Below are positions 49,550 to 51,193 of a stretch of DNA of 51,193 nucleotides, in pieces. The DNA lies in assembly GCA_003164135.1 (NCBI GenBank), contig PLSD01000023.1, positions 1 to 51,193 on the forward strand, written 5' to 3'. Both the position numbers and the translations under genes were made by a program. Below the pieces are notes generated by a model. The model searched no databases. It saw only the letters and a program-made list of their open reading frames with translations, and had not been told where the DNA came from. This DNA comes from Acetobacteraceae bacterium. Its GTDB lineage: Bacteria; Pseudomonadota; Alphaproteobacteria; Acetobacterales; Acetobacteraceae. Each line of letters opens with the position of its first letter. The first letter of the stretch is position 1.

Positions 49550-51079
49550 ATGAATTCTACACGGATGATTATAACGGTAGCCTGCATGATCGCGACGCTC
49601 ATGCAGGCACTGGACTCCACCATCGCCAACGTCGCCCTACCCTACATGCAAGGCTCGCTGTCCGCCTCTTACGACCAGATCACCTGGGTCCTCACCGCCT
49701 ATATCGCCGCCGTCGCCATCATGGCCGCCCCGGTCGGCTGGCTCGCCGCCCGCTTCGGCCGTAAACGCCTGCTCATCTTCTGCGTCGCCGGCTTCACCAT
49801 CGTCTCCATGCTCTGCGGCATCGCCACCTCCCTCCCGCAAATCGTGCTGGACCGCATCGCCCAGGGCGCATTCGGCGCCGCTTTGGTCCCGCTCAGCCAA
49901 TCCACCATGCTGGACATTTACCCGGTGGAACGCCGCGGCAACGCCATGGCCATCTGGGGCATGGGCGTCATGGTCGGCCCCATCATGGGTCCCACGCTCG
50001 GCGGCTACCTCACCTCCATGTACGACTGGCGCTACGTCTTCTTCGTCAACCTGCCCTTCGGCATCCTCGCCATCGCCGGCCTGCTGTTCTGCATGCCCAA
50101 AGACGAACCCGCGCAGGAGATGCGCTTCGACTGGACCGGCTTTCTCGTCCTTTCGCTAGGCATCGGCGCCCTGCAAATCGGGCTGGACCGCGGCGAGGAG
50201 CTGGACTGGCTCAGCTCCCCCTTCATCGTCACCTGCGCCATCCTCTCCGTGGTCGGCCTCTACCTCTTCCTCGTCCACATGTTCACCGCCCCCAACCCCT
50301 TCATCCCGCGCGCCATCTTCAAGGACCGCACCTTCAACGTCTCCATGGTCGCCAGCTTCTCCATCGGCCTCACTTTGCTCGCCGCCTCGGCCCTCATGGC
50401 CCCCTACCTGGAAACCCTGAACAACTACCCGGTCCTCAACGCCGGTTTCCTCATGTCCCCGCGCGGCATCGGCACCATGCTCGCCATGCTCGTCGCCGGC
50501 CGCGTCCTGCGCACCACCGGCCCGCGCCCCCTCATCATCGCCGGCAACATCGTCATGCTCCTCTCCTTCTGGAGTATGACCCGCTGGACACCCGACATTT
50601 CGCCGCAGATCATCGTCACCACCACCTTCGCGCAAGGGGCGGGCATCGGCCTCATCTTCACCTCCCTGCAGGTCGTCACCTTCGAGACCCTGCCCGCGGT
50701 CTTCCGCACCCAGGCGTCCTCCCTCATCTACCTCATCCGCAACGTCGGCAGCGCCATCGGCGTCTCCCTCACCTCCGCCGTGCTGGACCACACCGCCCAG
50801 GCCGAGCACTCCGTCCTCACCGGCTACATCACCCCCTTCGCCCGCCCCCTGCAGGCCGGCGGCGCGGTGACCCATTTTCTCAATCCAAGCACCCCTGGCG
50901 GCGCCACCATCCTCAAATCCATGATCGACACCCAATCCCAGATCATCGCCTACGCCAACGACTACAAATTCCTCCTCATTATTTCCGTACCCGCCGCCCT
51001 CTCGGTCTTCCTGATGCGCAAACCACAACCAAACACCCAGATCGCGCCCGCCGACCTCGCCGAACTCGCCGCCGACTAG
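49550..51079 (+). CDS. MFS exporter, DHA2 (14-TM, EmrB/QacA) family
   Basis: A 509-residue major-facilitator protein with 14 predicted membrane segments. Family marks: MQALDSTIANVALPYMQGSL in the first helix, GWLAARFGRKRLLIF for the loop 2-3 motif, and a proline- and glycine-rich segment MGVMVGPIMGPTLGGYLT in helix 5 that is typical of antiporters. Members expel hydrophobic drugs or pathway compounds with proton uptake. The start has no clear ribosome site; ATG 49550 is the first in frame and gives a normal N-terminus. It probably protects the cell from toxic substrates. Confidence 0.93.
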   Translation: MNSTRMIITVACMIATLMQALDSTIANVALPYMQGSLSASYDQITWVLTAYIAAVAIMAAPVGWLAARFGRKRLLIFCVAGFTIVSMLCGIATSLPQIVLDRIAQGAFGAALVPLSQSTMLDIYPVERRGNAMAIWGMGVMVGPIMGPTLGGYLTSMYDWRYVFFVNLPFGILAIAGLLFCMPKDEPAQEMRFDWTGFLVLSLGIGALQIGLDRGEELDWLSSPFIVTCAILSVVGLYLFLVHMFTAPNPFIPRAIFKDRTFNVSMVASFSIGLTLLAASALMAPYLETLNNYPVLNAGFLMSPRGIGTMLAMLVAGRVLRTTGPRPLIIAGNIVMLLSFWSMTRWTPDISPQIIVTTTFAQGAGIGLIFTSLQVVTFETLPAVFRTQASSLIYLIRNVGSAIGVSLTSAVLDHTAQAEHSVLTGYITPFARPLQAGGAVTHFLNPSTPGGATILKSMIDTQSQIIAYANDYKFLLIISVPAALSVFLMRKPQPNTQIAPADLAELAAD

Positions 51080-51085
51080 GGTTTG

Positions 51086-51141
51086 TCTGAGAGGGGCTCG
51101 CACCAGCCTCTCCAGAGCCCGTGCGGCGAGCCCCTCTCAGA
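51086..51141. terminator. Long hairpin after the MFS gene
   Basis: A 16-base perfect stem (51086-51101 with 51126-51141) of sequence TCTGAGAGGGGCTCGC and its complement, with an inner CAC/GTG pairing and a loop of about 24 bases. It begins seven bases after the exporter stop. It may be a terminator or a dispersed palindrome; no strong U-tract follows. The remaining 52 bases hold no gene. Confidence 0.65.
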
Positions 51142-51193
51142 AACCTTATTAACGTGTTCGAAGGGCGCTGTAGCGCGCCACCAATAATTTGAA

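Noticed and set aside
50156..51103. Minus-strand open frame opposite the MFS exporter
   Set aside because: Almost entirely Gly, Glu, Asp and Ala, a typical shadow of a hydrophobic membrane-protein gene.
1..51193. CRISPR array, tRNA, rRNA, integrase or intact insertion sequence
   Set aside because: I looked for evenly spaced repeats, cloverleaf-like segments, transposase motifs and terminal inverted repeats and found none that hold up.

Overview
The window is a dense catabolic gene island from a proteobacterium, most likely an alphaproteobacterium. The reasons are high-GC codon use, Rieske dioxygenase and CoA-ester genes of proteobacterial type, an outer-membrane DUF1302 barrel paired with DUF1329, and palindromic intergenic repeats of the kind scattered through alphaproteobacterial genomes. 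An acidophilic Acetobacteraceae-like host is a guess only. I see no rRNA, tRNA, CRISPR array, phage gene or intact transposase. Nearly every gene can be assigned to uptake, activation, oxygenation, ring cleavage or beta-oxidation of a hydrophobic, probably aromatic or terpenoid, substrate.

Layout. 1-2.3 kb (minus): a DUF7064-type protein followed by two broken genes, a frameshifted crotonase and an internally deleted alcohol dehydrogenase. 2.6-4.0 kb (plus): an aldehyde dehydrogenase closed by a strong terminator. 17.0 down to 4.1 kb (minus): a long operon that starts with an envelope module (DUF1302 barrel, Tat-exported DUF1329 protein, YCF48 propeller, RND permease) and continues with a double CoA-transferase, a DUF7064-type protein, an APH-type kinase and a quinone-oxidoreductase-like enzyme. 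17.0-17.9 kb is non-coding and holds a possible decayed ribozyme or intron remnant. 17.9-20.5 kb (plus): ferredoxin reductase and a crotonase with a degenerate dehydrogenase tail. 24.9 down to 20.5 kb (minus): crotonase, acyl-CoA synthetase, crotonase, CoA-transferase. 25.0-27.0 kb (plus): SDR, double-ABM protein, Rieske ferredoxin. 32.0 down to 27.0 kb (minus): a tightly overlapping set of DUF7064-type protein, APH-fold pseudokinase, small helical protein, APH-type kinase and alpha/beta hydrolase, divergent from a MarR regulator at 32.4 kb.

40.4 down to 33.0 kb (minus): Rieske oxygenase alpha and beta, type I extradiol dioxygenase, an ACMSD-type metal decarboxylase and a fused indolepyruvate:ferredoxin oxidoreductase. 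42.4 down to 40.5 kb (minus): SDR and MDR. 42.6-46.7 kb (plus): a fourth DUF7064-type protein, a limonene-epoxide-hydrolase-like protein, acyl-CoA dehydrogenase, an atypical SDR and DUF1330. 47.9-46.8 kb (minus): alpha-methylacyl-CoA racemase-like protein. 48.1-51.1 kb (plus): atypical SDR, glutathione S-transferase and a 14-TM MFS exporter.

How the parts may work together (inference). The envelope module moves a hydrophobic substrate. The four dioxygenase components (alpha, beta, ferredoxin, reductase) are split over about 22 kb but together would make a complete system. Extradiol cleavage followed by an ACMSD-type decarboxylase and an alpha/beta C-C hydrolase mirrors the p-cumate (cmt) route, with an unrelated decarboxylase in the CmtD position. 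CoA ligase, three CoA-transferases, crotonases, acyl-CoA dehydrogenase and racemase would take the released branched acids through beta-oxidation. The kinase plus small helical protein recalls the LvaA/LvaB pair that phosphorylates hydroxyacyl-CoAs, here repeatedly linked to DUF7064-type proteins of unknown role. Several intergenic regions share a TAGTACGCAAC-like or CTAGCGCAC-like element, which suggests common control.
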